Translations under genes and position numbers: made by a program
The notes under the pieces: generated by a model
The model's input: the letters and a program-made list of their open reading frames with translations, nothing else
What the model was told of the DNA's origin: nothing
Databases searched by the model: none
Shown: piece by piece, positions 28,295-37,482 of the stretch
Position numbering within the stretch: position 1 is the stretch's first letter
Layout: each line of letters starts with the position of its first letter
NCBI GenBank assembly: GCA_019894875.1
Contig: JAGXNR010000001.1
Coordinates: 68,084 to 132,083 of the forward strand
Origin: Promethearchaeota archaeon
GTDB lineage: Archaea; Asgardarchaeota; Lokiarchaeia; Sigynarchaeales; SOKP01
DNA: 64,000 nt
Direction: 5' to 3'

Positions 28295-28325
28295 ATCTCT
28301 GTTAACACCCCTTGAATGATTTACC

Positions 28326-30278
28326 CTAATTTTTTAACTGGGAAAAGAAATGGAAGAGTTCATAAATTATTTCGATATTAATTGGCAGAAAAAGAAAGGT
28401 GAACATATTTATACTAAGAGAAGAATAAATAAAGCGAAAATCGAGGTGGGAGTCATATAGAACAAAGAAACTTATAACTAGGCTAAACATAAGGCTAGTA
28501 ATTATTAGCAATGTTTTTAATGCCCTTTTATTTTTTTTAATAACAAGTTTTAAAGATTTTACCCCTCCTAATGATAAAAGGGATAGGATAGTTACAATTG
28601 TTAAGATAAAAATCCTAGGGCTTGTAGTCAATTCCCCAGAAGCAATTCCATAGAAAAGAATAATTATTCCCATTACAATATAAATTACCGCAAAGAATAT
28701 TTCCCAAATATAAAAGCGTAGATTGATTTCTTTTTTAGGTATTAGAAATTCTTTTCTTTTAGGATTGAAACCATTTAATGATAAAAAAACAAAAAGTCTT
28801 GTAATTAGAATCAGTATACACATCCAAAATAACCAACTGAATCTAATAAATAACGAAATACCCAAATTATTAAAAATTACATTAAAACTTATTAAGAGGA
28901 TGAAACTGAGGATTACTTGAATAATGAAATATGATAGAACCATTTTTATTGTTTTTAAATACCAAGGCCATGTTTCTTTAGAGATAAAGATTCTTGGAGT
29001 TCCTTGTTGCTTATAATCTGACAAAATTAACTTAATATTTCCTAATTCGGGAAATTTTATTCTTAAATTCTCTTCGTGTAATTCACTAGATTCTTCAAGC
29101 TCTTGAATATCTTCTCTTATTTCTTCCTCGATATTGTTTATAATATCACGCTTTTCTGATATTTTAAGCCAAAATGGGAGCTTTCGTTTTACTTTTTTTA
29201 AATGAAGCTTTATTTTTTCTTCGAGTTCCAGGCTGAAAGGACTTTTATAGCTCGAAATATTCTGAGTATTTATATTATCATCTCTCTTTTTATTACGAAA
29301 TATTCTCTCTTTTGTACGCAACCGTTTAACCATACTTAATTCCTTTAAGTATAGTTCATTTTTGTCTCTAATTGTCATGAAGGTATAAATTTCATAAGAA
29401 AAGTAAAAAAGCACTAATACAGGTAAGAAATTAAAGAATTCTTGAAATCCAAGATAATTCAAAAAAAGTAATTCTCCTAATGTGTGAATTACCCACCTTA
29501 TTAAGTAAATATCAAGTATAATCAAAATTTTCTGCCAAATTATTGATTTCCTTTTAGTAAATCTACGTAAACTTTTTACACTCAAAAGAATAAAGAACGC
29601 AATTCCTATTAAAATATCACTAAATAATAACACATATATTGCGCTAAATAAAAAAAATGAAATTTCTAATAATAAAATTACTATTTGAATATATTCTTTC
29701 AATTTCCGCTTTTGAATATTATTAATGTTAAAATTTGAGGATTGTAATTTAGATTTTCTTTGTTTATATGGAATATATCCCGTGATCGATAAATAACAGA
29801 AAATTACTCCTACAAAGACAAAAGATGAAACTGAAATGATAAGTACAATGAAAATATATTCAAAAAGGAAAAATTCGGAAATTTGATACCAATAAGAGTT
29901 TCTATGGTTGTGGGGTACCTCAAGAGGTATGAGATATACTGCTAGCCACAAAAAAAATGACCAAAAAATAACTTTCCAATATGTTCGATAGAGGGGATAT
30001 ATTTCTTCACTAATGTAAATATGGGGCGTACTTTTACTTGCGAATTTGTTTGCGATATCTTCTGGTTCTCCTATTTGAGAAATTGCTATCTGAATATCAA
30101 TTTCAGTTGGTTCTTTATCCCCTGCACTTTCAATAACTTTTTCCCATATATGTTCCTCGATTTCATCTAAAATATCATTTAACTCGTCTTTCCTTAACCT
30201 GATGGATAAGGGCAGACCCTTTTTAATTTGACATAGATATTTATTTATGATCTCAGCTTCTTCGACAGTATTTGTCAT
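28326..30278 (-). CDS. Membrane protein with duplicated HAAS-like domain
   Basis: Two similar halves. Residues 1-90 and about 340-430 each carry a helical soluble module: KKGLPLSIRLRKDELNDILDEIEEHI with IGEPEDIANKF and TPHIYISEEIYP in the first, KRKLPFWLKISEKRDIINNIEEEI with TPRIFISKETWP in the second. Each is followed by a bundle of about five membrane helices. The module resembles HAAS signalling domains, typically encoded beside PadR regulators, and a PadR gene lies 17 bases upstream. Probably the membrane partner of that regulator. 650 residues. Confidence 0.75.
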   Translation of the reverse strand: MTNTVEEAEIINKYLCQIKKGLPLSIRLRKDELNDILDEIEEHIWEKVIESAGDKEPTEIDIQIAISQIGEPEDIANKFASKSTPHIYISEEIYPLYRTYWKVIFWSFFLWLAVYLIPLEVPHNHRNSYWYQISEFFLFEYIFIVLIISVSSFVFVGVIFCYLSITGYIPYKQRKSKLQSSNFNINNIQKRKLKEYIQIVILLLEISFFLFSAIYVLLFSDILIGIAFFILLSVKSLRRFTKRKSIIWQKILIILDIYLIRWVIHTLGELLFLNYLGFQEFFNFLPVLVLFYFSYEIYTFMTIRDKNELYLKELSMVKRLRTKERIFRNKKRDDNINTQNISSYKSPFSLELEEKIKLHLKKVKRKLPFWLKISEKRDIINNIEEEIREDIQELEESSELHEENLRIKFPELGNIKLILSDYKQQGTPRIFISKETWPWYLKTIKMVLSYFIIQVILSFILLISFNVIFNNLGISLFIRFSWLFWMCILILITRLFVFLSLNGFNPKRKEFLIPKKEINLRFYIWEIFFAVIYIVMGIIILFYGIASGELTTSPRIFILTIVTILSLLSLGGVKSLKLVIKKNKRALKTLLIITSLMFSLVISFFVLYDSHLDFRFIYSSLSINMFTFLFLPINIEIIYELFHFFSQLKN

Positions 30279-30295
30279 TTCTTTTCATTTGCTTT

Positions 30296-30829
30296 TTATT
30301 TTTTTTTATTTTGAAAATGATCGATATTCAAACCACATGCTTTGCAATATTCTTCGCTGAACTTATCACTCTCAATTCTATTGGAACAATTAGGGCAAAT
30401 TAAATATTTTTTATCATTCAGCTTTATTTCAAGATCTATAATTTGGGAAAGGGAGGTAATTAAATGAGTTAGAAAACCCATTAAATGATTATAAATATCT
30501 ATCCCCTTACGAGTAATTATATAATAGGTTCGTAATCGACCTTTATATTCTTTCTTTTTAGAGATAAGTAATCCCTCTGCTTTCAACTTACGTAAAATGG
30601 GATACAACGTCCCTTCTTTGATAGTTAGTGCATTCTTCATATCTCTCTTTAAATCTTGTGCCAATTTATATCCATAAATTCCTTCTTCCCCCTTCTGCTT
30701 GATAATATATAAAGTAATTAATTTTGAGATACCTCTTAAGATTTCTGATTCAAAATTCTCTACATATTGTCTGTATATCTCAGAATTAATTAACGCTTTT
30801 GGATTGAAATTTTTTACTTGGTTTATCAA
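30296..30829 (-). CDS. PadR-family transcriptional regulator with C-terminal zinc ribbon
   Basis: Winged helix: GYKLAQDLKRDM, TIKEGTLYPILRKLKAEGLLISKKKEYKGRLRTYYIITRKG (residues about 50-112) is the PadR signature. After a helical dimerisation segment comes CPNC (about 144-147) and CKAC (about 162-165), a zinc-ribbon-like pair absent from classical PadR proteins. N-terminal extension of about 30 residues. First gene of a unit with the HAAS-like membrane protein. Confidence 0.87.
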   Translation of the reverse strand: MINQVKNFNPKALINSEIYRQYVENFESEILRGISKLITLYIIKQKGEEGIYGYKLAQDLKRDMKNALTIKEGTLYPILRKLKAEGLLISKKKEYKGRLRTYYIITRKGIDIYNHLMGFLTHLITSLSQIIDLEIKLNDKKYLICPNCSNRIESDKFSEEYCKACGLNIDHFQNKKK

Positions 30830-31049
30830 TTTATATCTGAATTCTCAAATAGTGAATAATCTATACTATTTATTCTCTAATATTATACATTATATAGTAT
30901 TTATTCTATTTAAATCTTTTCGCCGTTAAGAGAAAGTATTACCACTGTCTCGATTTTTTAATATAATCACTATAAAAGGTTAATAAACTTTTTTGAGAGA
31001 ATTTAAACGAATTATAATAATATTTAATATTTATGAGTTCACTATTGTA

Positions 31050-31865
31050 TTATGGCTTTATTGGTTTTTTTGCTTCAAACAATCCACTTATCCCTTTAAT
31101 TTTGAATACAGTCCTTTTTTCAAGGATCTTTGCTATTGCTTCTTCAACTCGCTGCATTTTTCCCTGAAAGTTAGGATTTTTTTCATTGGGGAACATAGAT
31201 TTAATATATCTCATTAACGGTTCAACTGAAGTAATATTCACCTGATTAATATACTCAAAAAACTCAATTTCTGCAAAAAAAGGTTTTAGGACTTCTCTCC
31301 CAGTTTCATTTTTGAATTCACTGAATAATTTCATCTTCTCTTCTGAATATAGTCCAAACTCAGAAAGAAAATCTATGAGTTCTCGAGTGTGTTGTCGACT
31401 AATTGTCGTTGAAATAAATCTACCACCCGGCTTTAATATACGATTTATAGCTATAAGAGCTTTTTCGATATTTGGGATATGATATAACATATGACATCCT
31501 ATCACCACATCAAAAACCTGATTTGGATAAGGAATTTTTTCTGCATCGATAATTTCAAATTTTATGGGGAGATTAAGTGGTTGTACATTTTCTTTAGCTT
31601 TACCCAACATTTTTTTTGAAAAATCTGATAAAACAATTGAACAAGTTAAAGGTACATTTCTAAAATTCTCAAGCCATAATTGCCCTGTACCGCAACCCAG
31701 CTCCAATACTCGCTCATGTTCTCGAAGTTGAATTTTAGAAAAAACCCATTTCTGTAGAGATTCTGGATTTGACCCGTAGGACCATAAATTCATCCGATTA
31801 GTCAAGTTTTGATGCGTCTTATACTGCGATTCTGCATATTCTTTAACAGTTCTGTTATTTTTCAT
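31050..31865 (-). CDS. Class I SAM-dependent methyltransferase
   Basis: Motif I VLELGCGTGQLW near residue 54, acidic motif II VLSDFSKKML, motif VFDVVIGCHMLYHI and post-motif ILKPGGRFISTTISR identify a Rossmann methyltransferase of the UbiE/COQ5-like (Methyltransf_11) group. 271 residues. Substrate unknown; no obvious partner gene nearby. Confidence 0.9.
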   Translation of the reverse strand: MKNNRTVKEYAESQYKTHQNLTNRMNLWSYGSNPESLQKWVFSKIQLREHERVLELGCGTGQLWLENFRNVPLTCSIVLSDFSKKMLGKAKENVQPLNLPIKFEIIDAEKIPYPNQVFDVVIGCHMLYHIPNIEKALIAINRILKPGGRFISTTISRQHTRELIDFLSEFGLYSEEKMKLFSEFKNETGREVLKPFFAEIEFFEYINQVNITSVEPLMRYIKSMFPNEKNPNFQGKMQRVEEAIAKILEKRTVFKIKGISGLFEAKKPIKP

Positions 31866-31968
31866 ATAAGATGAAAGAATACGTTTATCTATTATAAATT
31901 TAGTATTACATTATACAACTAAACCCAAAAAGGAATAATTTATAAATAAAAGAGATAAAGTTAGTATC

Positions 31969-32547
31969 ATGATTTTAATCATTTTAATTATATCAAGTCT
32001 TATTGTAGCTGTATGTTTGGCTTATTTTTGGTATTGGTATCAACTCCGACGTGCTACAGTTGGGAATTATGATATAATAAGGAATGGTTGTTGGCAAACA
32101 AATCGACGTGGGGAAGGTAGTAGAGAAGCTTTAAGAGTTCATCGTGCTAGAATTGCTAAGATAGCTGGCTTTGGGATGAATCGTGATGAAGCTATTTACT
32201 GGCATGCTGAGGTAGACTCTCATGGCAACAAGATTAAATATAATTATAAATATAGGGTTGAGGGTCAAGATCCTGCTACGCGATGGTGGTGTCTATCTGT
32301 AAATCTAGATGGATTTTTTGTTCCTAATTTACACAACCGATATTCTTTTTCCAAAACTGATGTTAAACGTGAAACAGATGGATCATGGGAGATCAAACTC
32401 TCAACTGAAGAACAATCTGGTAATTGGATACCCTTAGGTGATCAGAGTGGGTATTATCGAATAATTTTACGCTGTTATAACCCCAATCCTTCAATGATTG
32501 AAAATAGCGAAAGTGCAAATCTCCCACAAATTATACTTGAGGATTGA
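31969..32547 (+). CDS. DUF1214-domain membrane-anchored protein
   Basis: One N-terminal membrane helix (about 2-24), then a domain whose C-terminal part matches DUF1214: AIYWHAEVDSHGNKIKYNYKYRV, RWWCLSVNLDGFFVP, NRYSFSKTDV, DGSWEIKLSTEEQSGNWIPLGDQSGYYRIILRCYNP. 192 residues. In bacteria short DUF1214 genes lie next to DUF1254 genes; the same order occurs here, as the next gene overlaps by 4 bases, but that partner is frameshifted. Function unknown. Confidence 0.8.
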   Translation: MILIILIISSLIVAVCLAYFWYWYQLRRATVGNYDIIRNGCWQTNRRGEGSREALRVHRARIAKIAGFGMNRDEAIYWHAEVDSHGNKIKYNYKYRVEGQDPATRWWCLSVNLDGFFVPNLHNRYSFSKTDVKRETDGSWEIKLSTEEQSGNWIPLGDQSGYYRIILRCYNPNPSMIENSESANLPQIILED

Positions 32548-33121
32548 ATATGACATTATTATTTATTCAGATTATGGTTTGGATTATTACAACTCTTATT
32601 CTATCAAGATTATTATATATTTTTGGGATAACCCTATATACTTACTATCTTACGGATAAGCGACTGAAAGGATTTGGAAATTATCGTATACCAAACACTT
32701 TTTTCCATGGACGGGTAACTTCAGCAAATCTCGTCTTGTCCCTTACCCAACACCCCATGCAATGGTTTCGTCATGTATCTATGACGTTCATAAAAAAATA
32801 CTGAAGATTCGGGCGACCGTACCCGAAAGCGTCTACTGGTCGATTACTTTTTTCGCCCTTAACCAAGATTGTTATTTTACTCTGAATGACCTTGAAGTCA
32901 AACAAAAATATGGACAAGATGTAGAAATCGTTCTAAAAAAACGAGGAATATCTTATACGACTAAGAAGAATGAAATTATCGTGTCCGCACCCCGTTTTAG
33001 CAAAAGGGGATTGATCTTGATTAGGATTGTCATGATGGATCCAAGTGACAAAGAGGAAATTAAAAGAATCACCCAAATACAAAAAATGGTTACCACTGAA
33101 GTACTTGAAATTGACCAATGA
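32544..33121 (+). pseudogene. DUF1254-like partner gene, frameshifted near 32730
   Basis: The 5' part (frame of 32544) has a membrane helix and a segment ending RIPNTFFHGRVTSAN, then runs into unlikely sequence and a stop at 32804. The 3' part is in another frame: its best coding stretch begins upstream of its first ATG (32762) with RLVPYPTPHAMVSSCIYDV and continues to PESVYWSITFFAL and a stop at 33121. Joined, the two give one protein of about 190 residues with the DUF1254 pattern. Either a real frameshift mutation or a sequencing error. Confidence 0.6.
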
Positions 33122-33297
33122 CAATCATTTTATTTTAGAGCAAATCTTCTTCTTTTAAGCTTAATATGACTTTAACTCATCTTTAAACTATTAATACTTT
33201 TTTTTCGTTATAGATGTCAATCATAAAACTTATTTTAATGAAAATCTAGAATATTAATTGTTAAAACAGAGGGTTATTATTAATTAATTCAAATTTA

Positions 33298-34293
33298 TTG
33301 TCTAAAAGAGTTTTAAAGATGCCAGAAAGTAGTACAATCTTATATGACTTAAACAAAGTATTTATTCCCTGTCGCACAGTTTTAGAAATGGAGGCATTAA
33401 CTTCGTTATTTCTTGAGTATTATAATTATAATGAAATTAGAGATCTACCACAAACCCAACCATCAAGTGAAAGCCTAATTGAGGTATTTCGAGTAATAGA
33501 TTGCGAACCACTTGAGAGAATAATTGAATATTTTATTGATGTTATTGTAAGTAAGTTAAGACCTATCGTAATGTATGCGCGAGATCATCATGATAGGGTC
33601 AGAATGGGAAATGTTGATGCCTATACCAAAACTAGGTTATGCTTATTTTTTGCTTTACATAGATTAAAATTAAAATTTCTGATTATCAAACACTTTCTGG
33701 ATAAATTTAAAGAAAAGGAATATAGTTTAGATATCTCTGATAATCAGGAGGTTCTTGGAGCCCATACGTTCCTTTCAACCTTTTATAAGGATTATTATAA
33801 AAAGAATAAAATGAACCTTAAATTGATGTTATCTTCAAAAAGGATGTCAAAAAGAGTAAGTGAACTAATGGACACTTCAAACACTATCACCAATGAAGAT
33901 ATTATTAACGCTATTACGTTTAAAAAGTTCTTAGATGATAAAAATAGAATCAAATTCATCATGAAAGAAATTAAAGCTTCTCTTTTTGTGTGCAAAATAA
34001 TGTTTGCTCAAATGGACGTACATACTCCTTTCACAATTGGAAAAGAAGTTATGATTGATGCTGAAGAGATTATGATAAGTCAAGATTTTATTCCTGAGCT
34101 AATTCCTGCTATATCTCGCAGTTATGCAGAAACAAATCAGGCTCATCTCGAAGACTGTTTTAGAGCACAAGAATTTATGATGAAAAGAGTGTTAGAAGGG
34201 ATAAATTTTGCAGTAGATACTGCTTCTGGTGGGCAGATTAACCTTGACTTAGAGGAAACAATCTATAACACGGGAAATATCTTTGAAATATAG
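33298..34293 (+). CDS. Uncharacterised 331-aa helical protein
   Basis: TTG start at 33298; an ATG at 33319 is as plausible. No family recognised. The protein looks almost wholly helical and soluble, with several His residues together (YARDHHDRVRMGNVDAYTKTR, near residue 100). No Cys pairs, signal peptide or membrane helices. Flanked by the broken DUF1254 gene and an MFS transporter on the same strand, but with gaps over 100 bases on both sides. Confidence 0.7.
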   Translation: MSKRVLKMPESSTILYDLNKVFIPCRTVLEMEALTSLFLEYYNYNEIRDLPQTQPSSESLIEVFRVIDCEPLERIIEYFIDVIVSKLRPIVMYARDHHDRVRMGNVDAYTKTRLCLFFALHRLKLKFLIIKHFLDKFKEKEYSLDISDNQEVLGAHTFLSTFYKDYYKKNKMNLKLMLSSKRMSKRVSELMDTSNTITNEDIINAITFKKFLDDKNRIKFIMKEIKASLFVCKIMFAQMDVHTPFTIGKEVMIDAEEIMISQDFIPELIPAISRSYAETNQAHLEDCFRAQEFMMKRVLEGINFAVDTASGGQINLDLEETIYNTGNIFEI

Positions 34294-34416
34294 TTTTAAA
34301 GTATTTCCGTAGAGTAATTTTACCTATTATTACAAAAAGGTATATTTCATCAAATGTGAAACAATTTAACTTATTTTTAATTTAAAAAATCAATAGCCCT
34401 TCATTACTTAGTTAAT

Positions 34417-35715
34417 ATGAAACTCTTTAAAGTAGATGAGAATCGTTTTACTCACGATTACAATCAGATGTTAAGGATTATTATCTTAAACTCTCTTGGC
34501 TTTTTTTTTCTCGGTTTTTGGCTACCTATTATTGCTAGATCGAATATGAACGCAAGTGCTTTGCAAATAAGCTTAGTTGTAGTAACTAATGTTATCGGGC
34601 GCATGACTAGTGGTTTTATCATAGGTTTTATAGTTGATCGCGTTAAATCAAGAACCTCACTCGTTTTAATCGGATCTTTTGGAAGAGCTATTGCGTATTT
34701 CATTATATATGCTGCGTTTATTTCTAATCAGATTTTTCTCCTAGGTTTGGGTCACGGAACTTTAGGTTTCATGGCAGGAGTATTCTGGATACCTTTTAAC
34801 ATTTTAGTAGCCGAAAAATCAAACAAAGATCATCGCTCTCAAGCTTATGGAAAAAGAGATTCTATAAATGCAATAGGTCAAATGATTGGGGCAACATTCG
34901 GTTTTACTCTTATTATGATAGCGAGTGCCTATACAAATAATCCGGTTCTATTATATATTGCCATTCCAATATATGGTATTTCAAACCTTTTTGCAGGTAT
35001 TTTGTTCTATCGTAAAGTAGATGAAACAGTTAAATTCTCTTCAATCCCCGTTGAAAATTCAGAAAATAATCATGTAAAAACCAAATTCTTTACTTCTAAA
35101 TCTATGATTATTGGTGCTTTTTTTCTAATTTGCATTCTCTTTATGGGAAGTGTTAATGGATCAATAGCACGACCTTTCTTAAATATCTATATCATAGAAA
35201 ATATTGAAAGTAATATCAACTTAGTGCTTTGGGCGTACCTACCAGCAGGACTATTAGCGACTCTTTTAGCTCCAAAATTGGGTGCCATTGTAGATAAACT
35301 TCCTCCTTTAGTAGGCATATCAATAACTAGTTCACTAGGAGCGTTAATGACGTTTTTTTTAATAAATTCGGCTAATATATGGCTTTTCTCGACTTTTCTT
35401 CTATTTGATTTAGCAATTGGGATGTCTGCGGGATTAATATTTGCAAACTTAATGAGCAGAATTTCTTCTGAGCATAGAGGGAAAATCTTCGGAGTAGGTG
35501 ATTTTTTTGCGTTTTTAGGAAGCGTAATAGGTCCGATTTTAGGGGGTATCGTATGGGATTTAATTAGTCCAAAATTTCCCTTCATCATATCGATATTTGT
35601 TGAATTATCACTAATCCCTCTCTATTTAGCAGCAGTGTATCTTCTACTTCCCCATATGGCAGAATCATATGATATAAACAAGAAAGATAAAATTCTTTCT
35701 GAATTTGAAGTCTAA
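34417..35715 (+). CDS. Major facilitator superfamily transporter
   Basis: About twelve hydrophobic helices over 432 residues in two sets of six around a charged central loop near 205-225. MFS-like turns: GFIIGFIVDRVKSRTSLVLIG between helices 2 and 3, and the corresponding GAIVDKLPPLVGIS in the second half. Substrate not deducible. Its stop overlaps the end of the convergent DUF2284 gene by 4 bases. Confidence 0.88.
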   Translation: MKLFKVDENRFTHDYNQMLRIIILNSLGFFFLGFWLPIIARSNMNASALQISLVVVTNVIGRMTSGFIIGFIVDRVKSRTSLVLIGSFGRAIAYFIIYAAFISNQIFLLGLGHGTLGFMAGVFWIPFNILVAEKSNKDHRSQAYGKRDSINAIGQMIGATFGFTLIMIASAYTNNPVLLYIAIPIYGISNLFAGILFYRKVDETVKFSSIPVENSENNHVKTKFFTSKSMIIGAFFLICILFMGSVNGSIARPFLNIYIIENIESNINLVLWAYLPAGLLATLLAPKLGAIVDKLPPLVGISITSSLGALMTFFLINSANIWLFSTFLLFDLAIGMSAGLIFANLMSRISSEHRGKIFGVGDFFAFLGSVIGPILGGIVWDLISPKFPFIISIFVELSLIPLYLAAVYLLLPHMAESYDINKKDKILSEFEV

Positions 35716-36359
35716 TACACGATTATTAATCCTGCTAAGGTTCCTTTAGGAACTTCTGAAGGGTCTGTATTAGTTGCCATAGGAAAAATATCCCAACCTG
35801 CTTGAGCAACCATTTTATACACATCTATTCCCACAGCTTCCATTGAAGGTCTTGCTCTTAAAGAAAATCGACACCTTTGCCCTTCCATTGCTAAACAATT
35901 TTTTTCTAACCCACAAAATACGTGACGACACGATCCAGCAGCAAAGCCGAAAACCAAGTAATATCCATCAAAAAATGCCGCAGATTCAATATCACTCACA
36001 ATCTTATAAACTTTCTCATAAGCCGCAACCCGTTCTTTAATAGTCGCCTTATCTCTCACAAGCACTTCAGAAGGAAAGTCAATGATAAAAAATATAGCCC
36101 ATTTATATTTTTCCAAATAATTTCTAAGCTCTGCTGGCTTTAACGTATTTGGTGGACAGTGAGCACATACACCATACCCAAAGCATCTAGGAACTTGACA
36201 TTTTAGAGTCACCCGTTCATCCACGGGAATTTCTTTTGCTGTTATGATTTTCACTTTACTTGCTCCCAATTCGATTGCTTTTTCCCTATATTCTTCAAGG
36301 TTTTTCTTAAGCTTATCCTCATCGATATCAAGGGTTATTTTTTCGATTTTTTTACTCAT
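35712..36359 (-). CDS. DUF2284 cysteine-rich putative metal-binding protein
   Basis: Cysteine pattern CQVPRCFGYGVCAHCPP near residue 53 and CRHVFCGLEKNCLAMEGQRCRFSLRARPSMEAVGIDV near residue 145 match DUF2284. It presumably binds an Fe-S cluster or metal; the function is unknown. 215 residues, standard length. Monocistronic. Confidence 0.88.
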   Translation of the reverse strand: MSKKIEKITLDIDEDKLKKNLEEYREKAIELGASKVKIITAKEIPVDERVTLKCQVPRCFGYGVCAHCPPNTLKPAELRNYLEKYKWAIFFIIDFPSEVLVRDKATIKERVAAYEKVYKIVSDIESAAFFDGYYLVFGFAAGSCRHVFCGLEKNCLAMEGQRCRFSLRARPSMEAVGIDVYKMVAQAGWDIFPMATNTDPSEVPKGTLAGLIIVY

Positions 36360-36584
36360 TATATTTTCAGCATCAGTTTTATGTATGTAAATAATTATAT
36401 CTTATTAAACTAATATAGTGTAAGAATTACTATGAATCTGATGTAAAAACTCCTTCATTTCCATAATTTGATAATTAGGAAGAGATCCCAATTCAAAAAT
36501 ATATACATCCAAAGAAAGATTATTAATTAAAATCAAATATTTCTTTTATATAAACCACAAAAGCAATAGAAAATGTGCATGTAA

Positions 36585-37103
36585 ATGAGTAGTGGAAAAA
36601 CTTTCTGCTTTATTGGAGGTATTATGACCCTTGTAGCAACATTTCTCCTAGGATTTGGGTATGATCCACTAGCAGAGATGGGTTTCTTTGGCATTGGATT
36701 TTTAATGAATATCGATAACATCTTCGAGGATACTTTATTCTATTCTACACTCTTTGATGGACAAGATTTTGTGGTATACCTATTATTTATTGTTTTAATT
36801 ATCTTTTTGATTTCAGGTTTTATTCAATTAGCTGGATTAAAAAATCGAATCGCAGCAATTATAGGTTCCCTTCTTCCCTTATTTATTAGCTTAGTTTTTA
36901 TATCAGATTTTTATGACATCCTCATCCCGGATCCCGTTACAAATATTACAACTTTCTTTTGGAATCAATCAATTGTAGAAGGAATTGTGCCATTACATGT
37001 TCCTGTTGGGGCACTCGGTTCTCTGGAAGTATCTCTTGGGACTTATATCCTACTTGGTGGTGGCATTCTAGGTTTCATCGGTGGTATTATGGGAGTTGAA
37101 TAA
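36585..37103 (+). CDS. Uncharacterised four-helix membrane protein
   Basis: Hydrophobic segments at about residues 5-30, 61-80, 85-108 and 147-170, with a soluble extracellular-looking loop between helices 3 and 4. Glycine-rich final helix (LGGGILGFIGGIMG). No family recognised. 172 residues, isolated between minus-strand genes. Confidence 0.65.
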   Translation: MSSGKTFCFIGGIMTLVATFLLGFGYDPLAEMGFFGIGFLMNIDNIFEDTLFYSTLFDGQDFVVYLLFIVLIIFLISGFIQLAGLKNRIAAIIGSLLPLFISLVFISDFYDILIPDPVTNITTFFWNQSIVEGIVPLHVPVGALGSLEVSLGTYILLGGGILGFIGGIMGVE

Positions 37104-37222
37104 TACAACAAAGAAATTACGACTTTTATCTTAGAAATATCTTTTTTTCAATATTTCAAAATTCTACTCTACTTCTATTTAGAAAAAAAAAAGTTAAAAT
37201 AATTAGAATTCATCCTTTTATC

Positions 37223-37246
37223 CTGATTTCGTCTAACGAAAATCAG
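37223..37246 (-). terminator. Hairpin after the Flox-Hdr operon
   Basis: CTGATTTCGT and ACGAAAATCAG form a 10-bp stem with one bulged base and a 3-base loop, GC-richer than the surroundings. It lies about 240 bases past the last operon gene and includes the stop of the unstarted frame at 37233. Confidence 0.45.
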
Positions 37247-37472
37247 TAATTTCTAAAGGTCTTATATCTAATTCATTTAGAATGGCCATAACCTTAGTTC
37301 TTATTTTAATCTGATGGCCTTCAGTCATTTTATTCATTATACTTATCTTTTCTTCATCAATTTGGTCTACTAAACTGTTAATTTGAGTTTCTATGAAGTC
37401 TAGGAAAAGGTTATAACATACAAGAAATAGATAAAAAATAAATAATAATACAAAAAATAGGAATACAGTTTT
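37233..37472 (-). other. Open frame of 79 codons with membrane-helix and coiled-coil-like sequence but no start codon
   Basis: Directly after the last Flox gene, the minus strand stays open from 37472 to the stop at 37233. It reads as a hydrophobic stretch (VFLFFVLLFIFYLFLV) followed by a charged helix (DFIETQINSLVDQIDEEKISIMNKM) and an amphipathic end. No in-frame ATG, GTG or TTG precedes the hydrophobic part; the first ATG would leave only 34 residues. The rest of 37104-37482 holds nothing I recognise. Possibly a small membrane protein with an unusual start or a decayed gene. Confidence 0.35.
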
Positions 37473-37482
37473 TTAAGTATTC

